From: Parasponia andersonii
Lineage: Eukaryota > Streptophyta > Magnoliopsida > Rosales > Cannabaceae
Direction: 5' to 3'
Assembly (NCBI GenBank): GCA_002914805.1
Contig: JXTB01000035.1
Location: 1,476,866 to 1,540,865, forward strand
DNA length: 64,000 nucleotides
Shown here: positions 34,501-45,095 of the stretch, piece by piece
How positions within the stretch are numbered: the first letter of the stretch is position 1
Layout of the letters: every line of letters starts with the position of its first letter
Notes under the pieces: model-generated
What the model saw: the letters and a program-made list of their open reading frames with translations, nothing else
Told to the model about the DNA's origin: nothing
Databases searched by the model: none
Program-made: the position numbers and the translations under genes

Positions 34501-35447
34501 GGTATAAGGTATGAACTTTGGTTCTGCATATATGGTAAGTACCAATGAAAAAGTAAATTAAATGTGTATCTTTCTAATCATTTGGCTTTTTTTTCCCCTT
34601 AATTTTGGCAGACTGAGTTTGATGCACCAACTGGGAACGACCCTCTTGCATTGAACCTTGGTTCAATGGGAAAAGGTCAAGCATGGGTCAATGGTCAAAG
34701 CATCGGTCGTTATTGGGTCTCTTTCCACACACCTAAAGGACAACCATCACAAACATGGTAAAAAGGACCTCCTACGAGTAGTGACTCAAACTAAATATGT
34801 TCACATTTTAAATAAGAATGAGTGAAAATAATTGTATATTCTTAATTTTAGGTACAATGTGCCCCGGTCTTTCCTAAAGCCAAGTGGGAACTTGTTGATT
34901 CTAATAGAAGAAGAGATTGGGAATCCTCTTTGGATTTCTTTGGACAGAGTTGTAAGGACAAGAGCATGTGCACAAGTGTCTGATTCACATTTGCCCCCAG
35001 TGAGTTCATGGGTTGTAGAGAAGCAAAGAAGAGACGGAAAGAAATATAGACAGGGTTGTCGCAAAACGGTGCCGTATGTCCAACTCAGTTGTCGTCCGGG
35101 AAACAGCATTTCCAAAATTTTATTTGCAAGCTATGGAACCCCTTTTGGTAATTGTCAGAGCTATGCCCAAGGAAGCTGCCATGCATCTAATTCCAAAACA
35201 ATTGTAGAGCAGGTGAGATTCCCTCTTTCATCATTCACTAATTGAAAATTGATAAAAATACAGTATGCTATATACTTTTTATGGTTGTTAAAGTTTTGAA
35301 AAGAAAAGTTTCAAACTGATTCAAGTCGAGTCTTTTCAGGATTGTTTGGGGAAGAGGAGCTGTTCGATCTCAGTAACGAGTAAAAGATTTGGTGATCCAT
35401 GCCCAGGACTCCCCAAAACTCTGGTGGTTGATGCACAATGCAAATGA
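28520..35447 (+). CDS. Secreted beta-galactosidase (GH35) with C-terminal SUEL lectin domain, BGAL6/16-like
   Basis: Nineteen exons: 28520-28702, 30743-30838, 30948-31060, 31226-31292, 31410-31502, 31620-31763, 32369-32463, 32561-32666, 32774-32858, 32938-33056, 33164-33328, 33448-33629, 33710-33801, 33915-34024, 34187-34279, 34395-34508, 34612-34757, 34852-35212, 35340-35447. They sum to 2472 bases, 823 aa, with no frame conflict. Residues 1-29 are a signal peptide (hydrophobic [18 protein letters not shown]), so the product enters the secretory pathway and probably the cell wall. The GH35 catalytic domain follows: [13 protein letters not shown] holds the acid/base Glu188, and WTENWTSF the nucleophile Glu259. 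The last 80 residues are a Cys-rich galactose-binding (SUEL) lectin, [20 protein letters not shown] to DAQCK. The enzyme should remove terminal beta-galactose from wall polysaccharides. Intron 13 has a GC donor. The subfamily is judged from memory of plant BGAL sequences. Confidence 0.95.
29333..29407. repeat. Short fold-back in beta-galactosidase intron 1
   Basis: TTGTTTAGTATCATTTTTGT faces the reverse complement of ACAAAAATGATTCTAAACAA with one mismatch. It resembles a very small MITE. No clear target duplication was seen. Confidence 0.55.
29590..29835. repeat. Intronic fold-back repeat in beta-galactosidase intron 1
   Basis: The arms 29681-29703 (GTTGGCAAAAATAGTCTCAC) and 29742-29764 are reverse complements over 23 bp with two mismatches. 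An adjacent TTTGTCCTAAA / TTTAGGACAAA pair extends the symmetry. Outer boundaries are approximate. It is probably a MITE-like element tolerated in the 2040-bp intron. Confidence 0.55.
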
Positions 35448-35849
35448 AGTAGCCAGACAACTGGAGAAGGATTCAACCGATTATGTTATCAATAATTGTA
35501 AAGGGTCATTGTACTTGATGTTTTTCTTACCAAAGATGAATGATTATAGATGTTATTACACGGCTCATAACGTGCCATTGGAAAGAAAGAAAGAAAACAG
35601 AAAAAGAATAAGAGAAAGCAATATTCATTCTCAAAGGACTGAATTTGGAGGTATGAGGTTTATATAAAAAGATATTAAAAGTTCAAGGGAATACAAACCC
35701 GGGAAGCTAACCAATGTAATTGAGAGGCAGAGCACAGTGCAAAATCGTTATAGTAGATCTTGCAGTAGGAAAAAGTTACATTTACACAAATCTTCGATGT
35801 CGGTGCTTGAGGACTGAAAAAAATCTAAAAAGAATAAGGTTTCAAACAA
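35448..35849. other. Convergent 3' intergenic region between beta-galactosidase and OGG1
   Basis: The two stop codons are 402 bases apart and the genes point at each other, so both 3' UTRs must fit here and may overlap. No other feature was recognised. Confidence 0.7.
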
Positions 35850-38800
35850 TTAGTAGTCGTCAGTTACATCTTCTGAAACAGTGTTTGCTTCCACTATCTT
35901 TCTCTTAGCAGCAGATTTATTCACTTTTGCATTCGAAAAATGAGATGGTAAGGTGGCCCTTTGTGAAGGCAATTCAGCAATAAAAAGCAGAGTCTGAGCC
36001 CACCCAGCATACTTGCCATATCTGTTCACAAATGCCTCAGCCACACGGCTGCACAACTTAGGTGTCAGGCGGGCACCAGCCAGCTCCGGTAATAGGTATC
36101 TTGTAGCAATCTTGCTCAACCACAACATGAAAAGATTTCCAAAAGTCAGAACTACTTGAAATAATAACTCGGAAAACAATAAAACAAATCGTAAAACTTT
36201 CAGCACTCAAGTGGAGGACCCTTGTGTTAAAAGTAAGTTGTTTTTCCTTGTATTAGGGGGATTGTTCCTCGTGGTTTCTAAGTACATGTTTTAAGGGTGT
36301 TGTGTCTTGTACACACTCTATATATGTTGTTCACATCCAAGTTTTGAAACATGAATGAAAAATAGCATTCATCAATAGTTTTTCACATGGTATCAGATCA
36401 GAGCCGGAAATTTCCGGCTAAATTCATTTTTTTTAAAAAAAAAAAAGAAAAAGAAAAAAAAAAAGAAGGGAAACAGAGACGGAAAAAAAATCAAATAAAA
36501 AAAAAAACTCAGTTCCACAACTAAAGAAAGAGCTCTTAGACTGAAGAGCTCGTCGATTCACCGCCGTGCACCGCTGCACCGTTTACCGCCGATTTGCCCA
36601 ACTCGTCGCCTGGGGCGGCATCGAAACCGGGTCGGGTATGACGTCTTAAGCAGACTCCGTCGGCTCAAGCCTCCACCATTTCCGAATAGCACCTGGTGTT
36701 CTTATTGCCGCCACCGTGAACACCCGCACCGCCACCGCCTCAGACTACTGAGGCCTCCGTGCATCAGCTGCTGTAAGTTCCGTTAAACGTCAGGACCTGT
36801 CAAGCTCCTTCACCGAGCACCAGCAACCTTTGTCAAACACGCTGAGCTTCGCCTGGTCACCAGCAACCTTTGTCACACTAACACCGAACTCCACTGTTCA
36901 CAAAGGGACCCCACAGCTGGGGAATATAGCGTTTGGAACCAGAGGAGGGAAAGAAGAAAAGGGTTAGACAGAGACAAAGACACCATTTTCTTGGTCATGA
37001 ACACCCATCGCCGAACTCCACTGTGCGCCGCCTCTATTGATCTGCTGAGGCATTGTAACCGTATCAAACTTAACTACTTTTAAGTGATATATATATATAT
37101 ATTTTTNTGTATTATTAGCTTTTACACATATATATATATATATATTCAAAAAGAATATAAATAAAAACATTTTAAAAATAAAATTAAATAAAGGGAAAAA
37201 AATGATGAGTAAACAAAAAAATTGAATTATTTTGGGTCAAATCTATTCTCGTTGTAGTTCAATCCGAAAGAGTATTCAATGCGAGAATTATTCTTAGAGA
37301 AACAAATTACGATATATATCGATGGAAATGTATATTGTCAAAAAAGATAGCATCTTCGTCATTCGTGGCAAAATTAAGTCACTTGCAGAATCAAGGAGAA
37401 TACGAAAAATGAAATGCTGAAAATCAAAAAATTAAAAAGTAACTACTAACATCCATGTCACCAGAAATTATAAAGCGTTATTTGCACTTACCCACTACTT
37501 ACAAACTACTTACAACATTTAGGACGCTTTGTCCAAAGTATTCTACGATACAAGTGATGAATTACAAGTGTTTACTCTGAATCAAAAAACTTTCTCAGCA
37601 AAACAAAAAAAGAAAACACTATCCGTTTATTATGGAGAGCTAATTATAATTTTCCAAGAATTAGACCATTGTGATAAGGTCGTTACGAAGAATCCAGATG
37701 ATGTCAAAACATATCGCAAGACTATTGAACAACAGAGGATTCACATATTCTTTGCCGACTCAGATGATGTTTTTGACTAAATTTGTGGAGAGATTCTACG
37801 CAAAAAACCAATTCCAAATTCAGAAGAATGTTATTTTTTGGTTCAACGTGAAGAAATATGACGCACTACATTAAATAAGAAGGTAGAACAATCAGAATTA
37901 CTACATTGAATAAGAAGGTAGAACAATCAGAATTTTCAGTATTGATGACTCAAAATAGATCCAATTAGAAATGACTTCCTCAAAAACAACAATCAAAATC
38001 TAAAAAGTTCAACCACAAATGCACCCATTGCCACAAAATTGGCCATACAAAAAATCGATATTTTGAACTTGTGGGGTATCCAAAATGGTGGGACCATAAT
38101 CGTGATCCACGAACAAAGAATTCCAAAGAGACTTCCATTACTGCAATCGTTGAAATGAAGACCCAAGATGAAAAAGGCAAAGGTGTCTCAGCATTGACAA
38201 CAATTGCAGATAATTTCGTGTGGTATTGAATCGAATTAAAGCTTATGTTGTGAAGCTCATGATAGTATGAGCCTAACATGTGAAGCTTTTGAAATTGAAG
38301 CCTATGCTGTGAAACTTATAATGGTGTGAACTTAACATATGAAGTTTCTGAAATTGATTGTGGTGTTGTGAAGCTCATGTAATTTTTGACTTTGGCATCT
38401 AAAATTCTACAAACCGATGTGTCGTGAAGCTCGTGTGAATATGAGCTTGGCACGTGAAATTTTAGAAATCAATCTATTGTGAAACTCATATGAACTTGAA
38501 TCTAATATGAGATATTTCCAAAATTGTTCTAAATACTTGTGTAAGTTGGTATGTACCAACTTGAAAAGGAGTGTTAAAGCAAGTTATTTTTCCTTGTACT
38601 AGGGGATTGTTCCTCCTGATTTCTTGGTACATGTTTTAAGAGTGTTATGTCTTGTACACACTCTATATATATGTTGTTCACATCCAAGTTTTGAAATTTG
38701 AATGAAAAAATAGCATTCATCAATAGTTTTTCACACGTTGTTCGTTCTAGTTTTTTATTGGTTTGGCTAAATATTCATTCGGGTGGACATTTTACCAAGA

Positions 38801-40837
38801 AGCAAGAACACATAAGTATTGTGCTATGCTTTTTTCTTTTTTTCTTTACTTCCCAAAAATCCTGAATCCACTAAGTTAACTCAAGTTCAAAACTGAGTTG
38901 GCACTCTATAATCTTTGAAAAGCATGATCAACTAACTCCCTGAGGTTTGTGCTAGGCCATTGATCAACTAACTCAAAAGGAACCATGTCTATTGTTTCAA
39001 AGTCAACCAACTTAACATCAACACAATAGAAGAAAAGGATAATGTCTGAGGTACAAACTTTTGTATCAAATTTTTAATAACAATATATGTGATACATGAT
39101 TTGTCATTATTTAATTAATGATAAGATTAATGCTAAGTGTGCCAAAATTTTCTACCAAATTTTTAATATGAACTCATATAGCATGTGAGTTAACAATATT
39201 AAATTGGTCAATATGATTAATTTATTTGTGAAAAATTTTAATACATTAATTAAATTGTGCCAACTAAAAATATCACATGTGTTGGTATTAAAAAATTAGT
39301 ACAAATTTTGGTACACCTAGTATTATCCTTAATGATAATATGTTTAATCTATTTATGATAAGTTTTAACATACTAATTAGTTATTAGTTAGTGACAACTT
39401 TCCGTGTTGGTAAAAAAATTTGGTATAAAAGTTGGGACCTGCAGTGTTATCCAAAGAAAAAATACCCGGTATATGTGACTGACGAGTAAAGTATAATTGT
39501 AACTCTGAACTGAAAGCATACCTGCCAAACGTGTGTATCAACAGGAATGGCATGGTGCTGGTCCAGAGAAAAGAGAGCAATACATGCTGCTACTTTGGGA
39601 CCAACTCCAGGCAAAGTAGAAAGGGTATCAATGACCTCTTCAAGTTCTAGTTTACGAAGAGAAAAAAGCCACTCTGCTCCTCCACCCTGTTTTGATTGCA
39701 GCGCCTTTACCGTGCCCGTAATATACTTAGCCCTGTATATCGATCACATCAAGATTAAAAATGGCGGTCCAGAAGTATTAACGCAAAATTTTGACAACAT
39801 CGAGCAAGAAACTAGAGATTTTAGATACAGCTCTGAAAATGTTTACGAAAGCATTATACTTTAAACAAATATAAGCAGAGAACCCCATATGTCTTCCTTA
39901 CCAAAAGCATTTTACACAAGAATTTAGACGCAATTCAATTATTGACCAAAACTTCCACAAATAACATAAACAAGAACAATCTACAATGCTACGTTTTGCT
40001 TCCCAACACTTGTATTTTATGTTCTTCAATGAATGGTGAAAACGTCCTCAAAATATTATATGAGAAACTCGTTTCCCTTTCAAAAACCAAAAAATCGAAA
40101 ACATAAACGTTGCGAAGCAAGCCTAAGTTAACAAAAGCAGGAAGAACTAAAACAGGTAGTACCAACCTATAACCAAAACCGGCCTCTCTAAGCTCTTGCT
40201 CCGATACTGTGGACAACCGCTCCAAAGAAGGAAACTCATGGAACTCGAAACCTTCAACGGTCCCTAAATAAGTCCCCAATGACGAAACGAAATTGACCAT
40301 CTTCGTTATTCTCTGAATGTTGTTGTTAGAGGAACAAAGAAACTGAATCAAACACTCAAGTGGGTCTTGCCTGAGCACCCGGGCACCCCCCAAATGGTTC
40401 GCCAACTCGGCGAACCTCAAGTCCGAAGCCGAAAACACCTCCCAAATGTCACTAAGACAAATACCCACATTGAGAAAATCCCTCAAAGCCAATAAAGCCT
40501 CAGCTCCCGAGGTCGTACGGTGAAGGCAGTACGAAACGTCGCCGTTTGGTAAGTGTTTGAGGGAAACCAGATGAGGCCCAACAGCTCCGGTGTACTGAAG
40601 AGGCCCAGTTTGCTTCCACCTGAAGGTTTGGCCAGTTGGGAACGTCAGAGGCAATGAAAGCTCCGATTGGGCGATACTGAGAGATACCCATCTTCCGGTT
40701 TCGGGTTCTGGTGGCGTTGAGGTGGGTTTAAGGAGGGTTTTGGGGTTTTCGGAGAAATGGGTTGTACGGATTTTGGGAATGATTTGTGGGGTTGGAGGAG
40801 TTGATGGAGGTGATGGAATGGGTCTTCCCCTCTTCAT
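35850..40837 (-). CDS. OGG1: 8-oxoguanine DNA glycosylase/AP lyase OGG1
   Basis: Exons on the minus strand are 40837-40167, 39732-39522 and 36110-35850, giving 1143 bases and 380 aa with GT-AG introns in register. The N-terminal OGG fold has LSLPLTFPTGQTFRWKQTG and the segment RQDPLECLIQFLCSSNNNIQ. Exon 2 holds the helix-hairpin-helix LPGVGPKVAACIALFSLD with Lys270, the Schiff-base nucleophile. It also holds PVDTHVWQ with the catalytic Asp289. The enzyme excises 8-oxoguanine opposite cytosine and nicks the strand in base excision repair in the nucleus. The start MKRGRP matches plant OGG1 openings; an in-frame ATG 33 bases upstream (40870) is possible. The C-terminal tail is Lys-rich (AAKRK). 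Intron 2 is 3411 bp because a 2.5-kb gag-only retroelement lies inside it in antisense. All catalytic residues are present. Confidence 0.95.
36225..36387 (+). repeat. 5' LTR of the OGG1-intron element
   Basis: 163 bp, TGTTAAAAG to TTTCACA. Shares long runs with the 3' copy such as TTGTTCACATCCAAGTTTTG and TAGCATTCATCAATAG. A CTATATATG stretch in it could serve as TATA box. Confidence 0.85.
37522..38215 (+). pseudogene. Copia-type gag remnant
   Basis: The frame at 37529-37780 reads DTSDELQVFTLNQKTFSAKQ, then LSVYYGELIIIFQELDHCDK and YRKTIEQQRIHIFFADSDDV, the core of Copia gag proteins. After frameshifts and a stop it continues near 37990 with a zinc knuckle CTHCHKIGHTKNRYFELVGY, whose last Cys is Tyr. 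A 35-bp tandem duplication (37865-37934) interrupts the region between the two. Confidence 0.8.
38249..38535. repeat. Degenerate tandem repeat, about 57 bp x 5, in the TR-GAG element
   Basis: Units starting near 38249, 38308, 38367, 38423 and 38478 share TGTGAAGCTCATG, then GAGCCTAACATGTGAA and a TTT(T)GAAATTGA tail. They lie just before the polypurine tract, downstream of gag. Confidence 0.75.
38572..38735 (+). repeat. 3' LTR of the OGG1-intron element
   Basis: 164 bp, same ends as the 5' copy, with scattered substitutions and small indels, so the insertion is not recent. Confidence 0.85.
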
Positions 40838-41104
40838 GATAGGGACTGTACTCAGTTTCAATGTGTGCATGAGAATGAGATATTTGCAGGGATTGGGATT
40901 TTTCAGCTAAGTAGATCTCGCTCTCAAAGGCCAAAGCATTGTTTAGGGACCTGAAGAGAGAGAAAAGGAGAGAGGGATTGGAGTTTCTTCTACGCAGTGC
41001 AGCTCTCTCCCCCCTCTCTCTCCGCGACTCCAGCAGGGGCAAAGTACTGGGTCTTTTGGGAGGAAGGACAGGGCCGTCAATTTGAACACCGTTACGAAAT
41101 TACT

Positions 41105-41480
41105 CCAATTGACATAATTAATTAATTTTTTATAAAATATACATATATATATTAAGTAATTATTTCATAGAAATATTTTTTAATAAATTTTTGTAAATAA
41201 AATAAAAAATAATATATTAAACGAAATTAAATCCAATCGACATAATTAATTAATTTTTTATAAAATATACATATATATATTAAGTAATTATTTCATAGAA
41301 ATATTTTTTAATAAATTTTTGTAAATAAAATAAAAAATAATATATTAAACGAAATTAAATCCAATCGACATAATTAATTAATTTTTTTATAAAAAGTATT
41401 ATAAAACATTAAAAAATCATTTCATAGAAAATATTTTTTAATAATTTTTTCGTAAATAAAATGAAAAATAATACACTAAT
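41105..41480. repeat. Tandem repeat, 128 bp x about 3
   Basis: CCAATTGACATAATTAATTA at 41105 recurs as CCAATCGACATAATTAATTA at 41233 and 41361, exactly 128 bases apart. The first two units are nearly identical; the third diverges (ATAAAAAGTATTATAAAACA) and resembles the single unit at 56.75-56.9 kb. It belongs to a larger dispersed repeat at about 41086-41890. Confidence 0.85.
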
Positions 41481-41546
41481 AGGTTATTTTATCTTAATAA
41501 AGTAAAACTGAAGTCAAAAAATCAAATGAATAACGGCTTATAAAAG

Positions 41547-41783
41547 ATCTATTTTTTAAAAAATAAATTATATAATATGTTCACTACCACACAATAACAT
41601 ATCCTATATCTTTCCTAATTTTTAGGATTTTTATTCTTAAAATTAGGAAGGCTATAAGATATGCTATTATGTGGTAGTGAACATAGTATTTTAAAAATAG
41701 ATCTATTAAAAACCATCCGATTAGGAAAAATACTCCTCTTATGTGTAAGAGGATTTTTGCCCCTCTTATACTAGAATTTCCCT
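41547..41783. mobile_element. 237-bp two-hairpin insertion with exact 8-bp target duplication
   Basis: The block is flanked by TATAAAAG at 41539-41546 and again at 41784-41791. The matching copy at about 56.92 kb reads GCTTAGAAGTATTG across this point, without the block. Inside are two fold-backs. The large one pairs ATGTTCACTACCACACAATA (from 41578) with its reverse complement ending at about 41684, around a loop near 41625-41640. The small one has arms 41726-41741 and 41746-41758. No clear terminal inverted repeat was seen at the outer ends. The 8-bp duplication would fit the hAT superfamily. Confidence 0.65.
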
Positions 41784-41889
41784 ATAAAAGTATTGTAATA
41801 TATAACATTTTCATTAAACAAGTAATTCATAAGTAACATGAAGCGCGCACGATATAAATGGGTCAACACGAAATGACCATTGTCATTGT

Positions 41890-42760
41890 CAGTCAAAAAC
41901 AGAATGAAAAATGAATTATTAAACTAATTGTAACAATATAATGTTTATGTTGTCAATATTTTGTCATTTAGTAACAAGCAAATATTGAAATTATGGTAGT
42001 CTTTTAATAAGAAAGCACCTCATTTGATATTGGCCTCTCATTCATAATGCCAAGGATGAAACCATGGTAGTCTTTTAAAAGTTGAAGTTTGTTAAACTCG
42101 TGGGGTGACTTTCCTATGAATCAAGGATATTAATTAAGTTTTTAATTTCCGGAGTCGAATGCATTGTAAATATGTAACCGTTGGATGTATTAGTGTGTTC
42201 TCTTTCTTTTCTTTTTTTCACAGTGCCAACGATAATTATGGGTATCATGATTGATGTCAATATAGACACACATAGTTTAGCTAGGTTCTTGATGTTCACA
42301 TAGATACGTATAGTGTAGCTAGGTTCTATTAGGAGCGGATGATGATGTCCATTGGTTAAAGACTTTTTTCTTCGAATTGAATTGTTGCTGTAATGAATAT
42401 TTACTTATAATAACAGACTCATTTCCCCCTAAGAAAATCTAGTTGTATCCAAGTTGTTTAATAGAAACGTCCTGTGGTCTTTGTTCATAGCAAAATGAAG
42501 ATACATTGAAATGAAAAACACACGGCCTTTCATTTTCCGCCGCTGACGTACATGAGGCTCTGCTCATAGTTCAATTTTTTCTTTTTTTTTTGAAATAGCT
42601 CATAGTTCAAATCTTAAACCTCAAAGAAATCACGAACTTTCAAAAGCGTTCCTCAAGTATTATTACAATAACACCAAGCTTGAATTGCGTAAACTGAAAA
42701 AAAGACTGTTAAAATCAGGCTTCAAACACAAACATCTATCTTTGACAGTAACAGATCAAA
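41890..42760. other. Intergenic, 3' flank of the LRR gene
   Basis: No gene recognised. The last part before 42764 should be the 3' UTR of the minus-strand LRR gene. Confidence 0.5.
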
Positions 42761-42763
42761 CAA

Positions 42764-45087
42764 TCAACGGGACGACGATGCAATAGCAGGTGATGCCTTC
42801 ATTAGGGATGTTTGCTGATGAGTTCGGCTCTTTGTTTGGTGTCTGGTTTTCTGTGCAGCAATGCTTGCGCTGCTCCGGTGTGCGGCCCCAGATGATCCAC
42901 CTTGGCTAATTCTCTTCCCGGCCTTTCTACGAGAGCTGCATCCACCGTTCCCGAGTGCAGCTTTGGCCACACTATCGGTGAGCACTTCCCTCGCTCTCTG
43001 TGGCTTTATTGGCTGTTTGTTCAGGTAAACAAGCTTTGGGAGGAGACCACAGACTGCCTTGCGCAGTTGATCCTCACTGATGTTGTTCTGAATCGGGTTC
43101 CCAAGCAGGTTTATAGCCTGCAGCGAGTTGTAGTTTGCCACAAGCTGGCCGAGTGCCTTTGTCGTTGTTATCTTGTTGAAGCTCAGGTCCAAAACTGTCA
43201 GCTTCAGTAGCCTATGTAGCCCCTCAACATCACTGATTTTGTTCCCGGCAAGATAGAGCTCCTTGATTAGTTGACAGTTTGATAACCCTGAAACAGGAAT
43301 CAACATTGTTAGGGGGGAAAAAAGTTGTTTACCTAGTAAAAGAAATTGTCATAAAATGAGAGAGGATCTGAAGTTTTACCATGTCCAATTCTAGATATCC
43401 GGTTGTAACTGAGATCAAGAACTCTCAATCGGATCAGCTCTCTGAGTCCTTCAATAGTGCTGATCTTGTTTCTTGACAAATTGAGTGTGTGAAGGCCTTT
43501 TGGAAGTGATCCTGGAGTTATGTGCACTGCAATAGAGATAAGAATAAGTACTAATTGACAAAATAGTATTCACAAAGCAGCTTTTCATTTTTTCTAATGT
43601 TAGCATATATATACCTATGAAGTTGCTTGACAGATTAACTGATCTCAGACTCGAAAAGCACGAAATGGTGGGAATGGCTTTTAGTCCAATTCCAGCAATA
43701 TGAGCCACGGTTGAGGAAGAATTAAGAGACTGAATAACACTATTGGCATGTAAGATCTCTTCTGATACATTAATATCTGATCGCCGAGTTGAGTGGCTAG
43801 GTAACCTTGCCTGCGATGTAGGTGTCTCAGGTGGGAAGACATTCTCCTCCTCGTCATTGTTGTCGCATTCGTTGATTCGAAGCGATGGGTGTGGATCAAG
43901 ATGTTTGACCCACTCTTCCACTCTTGCAAATGGGGATGATTCAGTAGGGAAAGCAAGCCATTGGTTCTGGGGCCATAAACCAGAGACCCCAGTATGAAAA
44001 CCATCCCAACTCTGCTTGTCATTTTCACTGATGGGTTGCCCTTTGATTAAGGATTCTCCAGTGAATGAACCGGGTGATTCCATGTGGCCGAACTCCACAC
44101 CTCTGTTTGGTTCAAGAGTATCCGAAGAGTACCCGCCTTGCCGGTTCAAGACTGCGGATACTGCCCGTTGTTTTGGGGTCCATGGCTTGTGCAGGTTCCT
44201 GTGGCTCCAGAGGAACAATTTCCACCATAATCTTCTGCTTCTTGAAGGGAGAACTTGGCTTGAAGAATGCTTCTTAAGCATAACTCTATCAGCACTCCCA
44301 TGGCTCAGAACAGACTTGGGAGATCCAGGACTCGTATCTTTTCTCATTCTCTCGGCTAATTCTTGCAATTGTTCAAAAGATTGAGACTTTGAAGGAGGAG
44401 GCAACTGATCAGCTATCTTTCTAATCACAACACTCGTCTCCAAATTGGAGCAGGAGCGCTTGAGATTTGGAGAAGCCCAGAATTCCTCCGTCTTGATCCC
44501 AGGATCACTAACATGCCCACTTTGCATAAGATCAACATCCCTTTCACCATCTTTTTCTACTACTTTATCGGATTGTTCGATCGTTTCAGTGTCGAAGGCT
44601 TTGGAGAATCCAATCTTTAACTCTTCGGCCGAGTTGGTTTCGTGGACTTTAAGATCAAAATCTGAAAAGTTTCGCTTGATTGAGGAGTTCTCTTCATGTT
44701 CATCTTCCCCTTCATAAGCTACCTCAGCTGCTTCGCACCCAACCGGAGTCGCATGACTAATTACCTTAATATTGTACTCAGAATTCTTATCGATTCCCAA
44801 CGGTAACGAAACCCCAAAAGTTGTCGACTTCACCTCATCTGTCTCAAAAGGTTTTACTGGTTGTCGAAGCCTGATTTGGAGGGTGCTTAAAGCTTGGTTC
44901 AAATCAACTGCTTTTGAGGATTCTTCATTGTCCTAAAATCAAAAAGAAGATAACAGAAATCAGCAATTTGAAGTTCAATACACATCAAGTACCAAAATCA
45001 TCACAAACCCATAATTAACTTTATTCTCACCTTACTAATTTTCTTCTTCCAGCCACCAATTACAGAGAAGCAATTGAATTTGGCCAT
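42764..45087 (-). CDS. Leucine-rich-repeat protein, outer-arm-dynein-light-chain-1-like
   Basis: Coding exons on the minus strand are 45087-45031, 44932-43615, 43526-43380 and 43287-42764: 2046 bases, 681 aa, all GT-AG and in frame. The N-terminal 400 residues are hydrophilic, Ser/Glu-rich and without known fold, with a conserved-looking basic segment LWWKLFLWSHRNLHKPW. Residues about 425-600 hold five to six SDS22-type repeats, for example HTLNLSRNKISTIEGL, LRVLDLSYNRISRIGHGL and LYLAGNKISDVEGL, and end with an LRR cap. The tail is basic and Ser-rich. The layout matches an uncharacterised land-plant family named after dynein light chain 1. Flowering plants lack axonemal dynein, so a scaffold role is more likely. 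A 5' UTR intron (donor after 45796, acceptor before 45095) is likely. Function is unknown. Confidence 0.9.
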
Positions 45088-45095
45088 TCTTGAAC

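Larger units (their letters stand above)
36225..38735 (+). mobile_element. Short-LTR, gag-only Copia derivative (TR-GAG type) inside OGG1 intron 2
   Basis: Two direct repeats of about 163 bp (36225-36387 and 38572-38735) begin TGTTAAA and end TTTTTCACA. The first is followed at once by TGGTATCAGA, the initiator-Met tRNA primer site usual for Copia elements. The second is preceded by a purine run GAAAAGGAG. Flanks are CCTTG (36220-36224) and CGTTG (38736-38740), a 5-bp duplication with one mismatch. The 2184-bp interior holds a Copia-type gag but no protease, integrase, RT or RNase H. This matches the described TR-GAG class of non-autonomous elements. It lies antisense to OGG1. Confidence 0.85.
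41086..41890. repeat. Dispersed repeat copy (related to 56697-56974 plus 62449-62530)
   Basis: Shared landmarks with the 56.7-kb copy are CATAGAAAATATTTTTTAA, CTTAATAA.GTAAAACTG, AATGAATAAC and ATTAAACAAGT, in the same order. This copy is expanded by the 128-bp tandem repeat and interrupted by the insertion at 41547-41783. Confidence 0.6.

Noticed and set aside
37107-37107. Ambiguous base N
   Set aside because: A sequencing or assembly uncertainty inside a T/TA tract of the TR-GAG leader, not biology.
40722-41042. Open frames on both strands over the OGG1 N-terminus
   Set aside because: They are shadows of the OGG1 coding exon and its leader; codon pattern and homology support only the minus-strand OGG1 frame.
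42764-45087. Reading the LRR gene as a true axonemal dynein light chain
   Set aside because: Only the LRR part resembles that family; the long N-terminal region and the lack of motile cilia in flowering plants argue against the literal function.
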